Source of the DNA: Calditrichota bacterium | GTDB taxonomy: Bacteria; Calditrichota; Calditrichia; RBG-13-44-9; J042 | Assembly (NCBI GenBank): GCA_013150955.1 | Contig: JAADJD010000002.1 | Coordinates: 90,425 to 154,424, forward strand | Direction: 5' to 3' | Length of the DNA stretch: 64,000 nucleotides | In this document: positions 63,201 to 64,000 of the stretch, piece after piece | Numbering within the stretch: the stretch's first letter is position 1 | Layout: every line of letters starts with the position of its first letter | Translations under genes and position numbers: made by a program | The notes under the pieces: generated by a model | Told to the model about the DNA's origin: nothing | The model's database searches: none | What the model saw: the letters and a program-made list of their open reading frames with translations, nothing else

Positions 63201-63803
63201 GATAAAGAGATTGAATTTGCCTTTGCTGAACTGGATGGAGACGACGGGCGTTTTACGATCGATTCGACCAATGCGAACAATACGGACATCATTTTCTTCC
63301 TGGAGGAGAATAACGAAGGGAAACTGGTGTACACCTGGCAGGTCACTTTGAACCTGAAAGAGAATGGGCGCAATCCCCAACCGGGTGACACGCTGAACAT
63401 CTATTTACGCAAGCCGTTTCTGTCCACCGACGTGTATCGATTTACCGTCCGCGGAGAACGGATGGATCCGGAGCTGGCCAAACAACAGCTGGATCGCATA
63501 CGGGTGGTGCCCAATCCCTATATTGCGGCCGAGCGCTGGGAACCGCGAAATCCCTATACCACCGGTCGGGGCCCGCGGGAGTTGCATTTTATCAACTTAC
63601 CGAAAAAATGCACCATCCGAATCTACGATGTCAATGGCGTGCTGGTGGATAAGATTGAGCACAACTCCACTCTGGACAACGGAACGGCCATCTGGGATAT
63701 GCTGAGTATGGATAATCTGGAAATTTCTTACGGCATCTACATTTATCATATCGATGCCCCGGGAATTGGACAGAAGACCGGGACATTTGCGGTGATCAAA
63801 TAA
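60237..63803 (+). CDS. Very large exported protein with acidic Ca-binding-like repeats and C-terminal sorting-like domain
   Basis: This 1188-residue protein has an N-terminal signal (IALIVFLSFLIGLQTLTAQ). Several acidic loops resemble calcium-binding thrombospondin type-3 or dockerin-like loops: GIDNDGDSDFYPD, NSFDEDFDGLIDE, KFDNDNDWDVMQDD. A fibronectin-III-like segment (VTLYWDDVAESSVDRF ... GYRIYRATD) follows near residue 660. The C-terminal 90 residues (VVPNPYIAAERW ... GIYIYHIDAPG) look like an FlgD/T9SS-type domain. Start 60237 has GGAAGG upstream, with ATG 60279 an alternative. The gene is flanked by a TonB receptor and a PorV-like gene, a recurring surface cassette. Function unknown. 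Confidence 0.85.
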   Translation: MHKRMTGLMNGERPMKAGKIALIVFLSFLIGLQTLTAQINEHIPSDQRGDPKLRRKSHIDGNNIRATIFNFGMSGRTAARPDEIPYEWPKNTQRIYIALVGIWLAGEVKNQAGETIHIVDFPAYRQSPDGGSWNLEPVPGFLNPESGEIARSDNPDTWPTAAQGGWRDKRDDPVDPGWIGSWNGFFGKNVFNADQEMYYRASDDLYTRHNYIPDETDPTRGGMALLVDVRAFAWSQILINDVLFFIHDILNDGTKRIPKTAFLIWLADIVGGDPADDQPFVDLQTSIAFLTDADRVGDSAFGTDKVGVASVKYIETPGNAVDGIDNDGDSDFYPDLLARIDGNPDEVIPHFTDADFIPRELKPGDKIVLIDSLTFARIITTYPEGGGTVVTLGREIYLPPEGITVEEDTVANSFDEDFDGLIDERITLHLERFDEITGTVRPVRYINYLAFEPGDTLKRGFIVPGWDVQPSYATVAPMIDESRDDKFDNDNDWDVMQDDTGLDGVEDTGDPGEGDGMPTSGSGTDFPGEPNIDKTDVSETDLIGLTTAIQDPAFGINFNTVSDDFIWRKFMIPGQFYLPRKTGDYDLFVSSGFFPLDPGERQRMAISVALAGGGTTKQADIESAIQKQKQARVAFEADYQFAQAPLQVTLRAVPGDGKVTLYWDDVAESSVDRFIKRIGGPANDFEGYRIYRATDAAFLDAKVITDAQGVPTFLRPIAQFDKIDGITGYHPVDINGVKFYLGNDNGIVHTYVDSNVVNGQRYFYAVTAYDFGYAEADIPPTETNIKVVVDPEGNIITGPNVVVVRPRAPVAGYLPADVEKLEHISGSATGEIGFKIIDPRLVKDGHVYEITFEDTLIKGDKPGADTLTTKNFTVTDITDGVVKLEKSTLFNEGDEVPLIDGIQLYFVNEKQVELNTATSGWNDPDVYIFEFKPVFLISTIGEQRPSDYRIVFGDVGFGTSRDTTISEGFISVPLPSKPVNFRVFNLSEDKEIEFAFAELDGDDGRFTIDSTNANNTDIIFFLEENNEGKLVYTWQVTLNLKENGRNPQPGDTLNIYLRKPFLSTDVYRFTVRGERMDPELAKQQLDRIRVVPNPYIAAERWEPRNPYTTGRGPRELHFINLPKKCTIRIYDVNGVLVDKIEHNSTLDNGTAIWDMLSMDNLEISYGIYIYHIDAPGIGQKTGTFAVIK

Positions 63804-63828
63804 CCAAAAACAGGCAATAGGGAATAGA

Positions 63829-64000
63829 ATGGATCGAAAAATGAAATCGGCGAAAATTATTTCCATCATCATTCTGATACTGGTGCAATTTGGGATAAGC
63901 GTGCAGCCACTGGATGCGCAACGGGTGCGGAAAGTGGGAACCTCGGCAGCTGCATTTTTACGGATTTTTGTGGGCTCCAGAGGCAGTGCCATGGGGGGTG
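63829..64000 (+). CDS. PorV/UPF0164-family outer-membrane protein, N-terminal fragment (3' end outside window)
   Basis: The first 57 codons are present. A signal peptide (IISIIILILVQFGISVQPLDAQ) is followed by KVGTSAAAFLRIFVGSRGSAMGG, which matches the conserved mature start of PorV-like beta-barrels linked to T9SS. In T9SS organisms PorV-type proteins help release or attach exported cargo. It begins 26 bases after the large exported protein gene. The window ends inside the gene. Confidence 0.85.
   Translation, partial: MDRKMKSAKIISIIILILVQFGISVQPLDAQRVRKVGTSAAAFLRIFVGSRGSAMGG

Overview
The window reads as a mid-GC chromosome segment of a diderm (Gram-negative) bacterium. lnt, bamD and lpxB are present, and so are a TonB-dependent receptor, a secreted amylase carrying a C-terminal sorting domain of the type IX secretion (T9SS) kind, and a PorV-like protein at the right edge. 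Together these point to the FCB superphylum, plausibly a Calditrichota-like or Ignavibacteria-like lineage. Split glycine dehydrogenase genes and a DUF3417-type glucan phosphorylase fit a thermophilic or anaerobic relative. The taxonomic placement is inference from gene content; no rRNA gene is present.

Layout. 1-9.8 kb: one dense plus-strand block with lnt (cut by the window edge), an exported protein, bamD, nadD, accB-accC and gcvH-gcvPA-gcvPB, with two orphan response regulators interleaved with the glycine cleavage genes. 10-14.2 kb: a UshA-like phosphoesterase, a TrpD-like and a TrpC-like gene that both lack expected active-site residues, and mltG. 14.3-26.7 kb: a PcrA-type helicase, a giant TPR protein, a TolB-like lipoprotein, a transglutaminase, SDR-type threonine dehydrogenase, a Yip1-like protein and fabH. 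26.8-27.74 kb: a tRNA-Leu(CAA) gene followed by seven tandem ~117-bp units, each repeating the 3' half of the tRNA with a hairpin inserted in the T-loop and ending in a terminator. 28.5-34.5 kb: a YHS protein, a UbiB-family kinase, a Met-rich Spy-like protein, guaB, methylmalonyl-CoA epimerase and mtgA. 34.9-37.5 kb (minus strand): glucan phosphorylase. 38-43.4 kb: a DUF4178 / lipoprotein / DUF350 / membrane aminopropyltransferase / K+ channel group. 43.5-49.5 kb: lpxB and a ccmABCDEF cytochrome c maturation operon with a CxxxY-type CcmE. 49.9-55.5 kb: a secreted alpha-amylase divergent from a three-gene sugar ABC transporter. 55.7-64 kb: a double-parvulin lipoprotein, a TonB-dependent receptor, a very large exported protein and a PorV-like protein cut by the window end.

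How the parts fit. The amylase, the ABC importer and the phosphorylase form a plausible starch/maltodextrin route, from extracellular hydrolysis to uptake to phosphorolysis. Threonine dehydrogenase and the glycine cleavage genes could join in threonine/glycine catabolism. The intergenic spaces are dominated by one family of ~150-170-bp imperfect palindromic elements, found at eight loci and never inside a gene. With the tRNA-derived tandem array and the divergent TrpD/TrpC pair, these are the least conventional features of the window.
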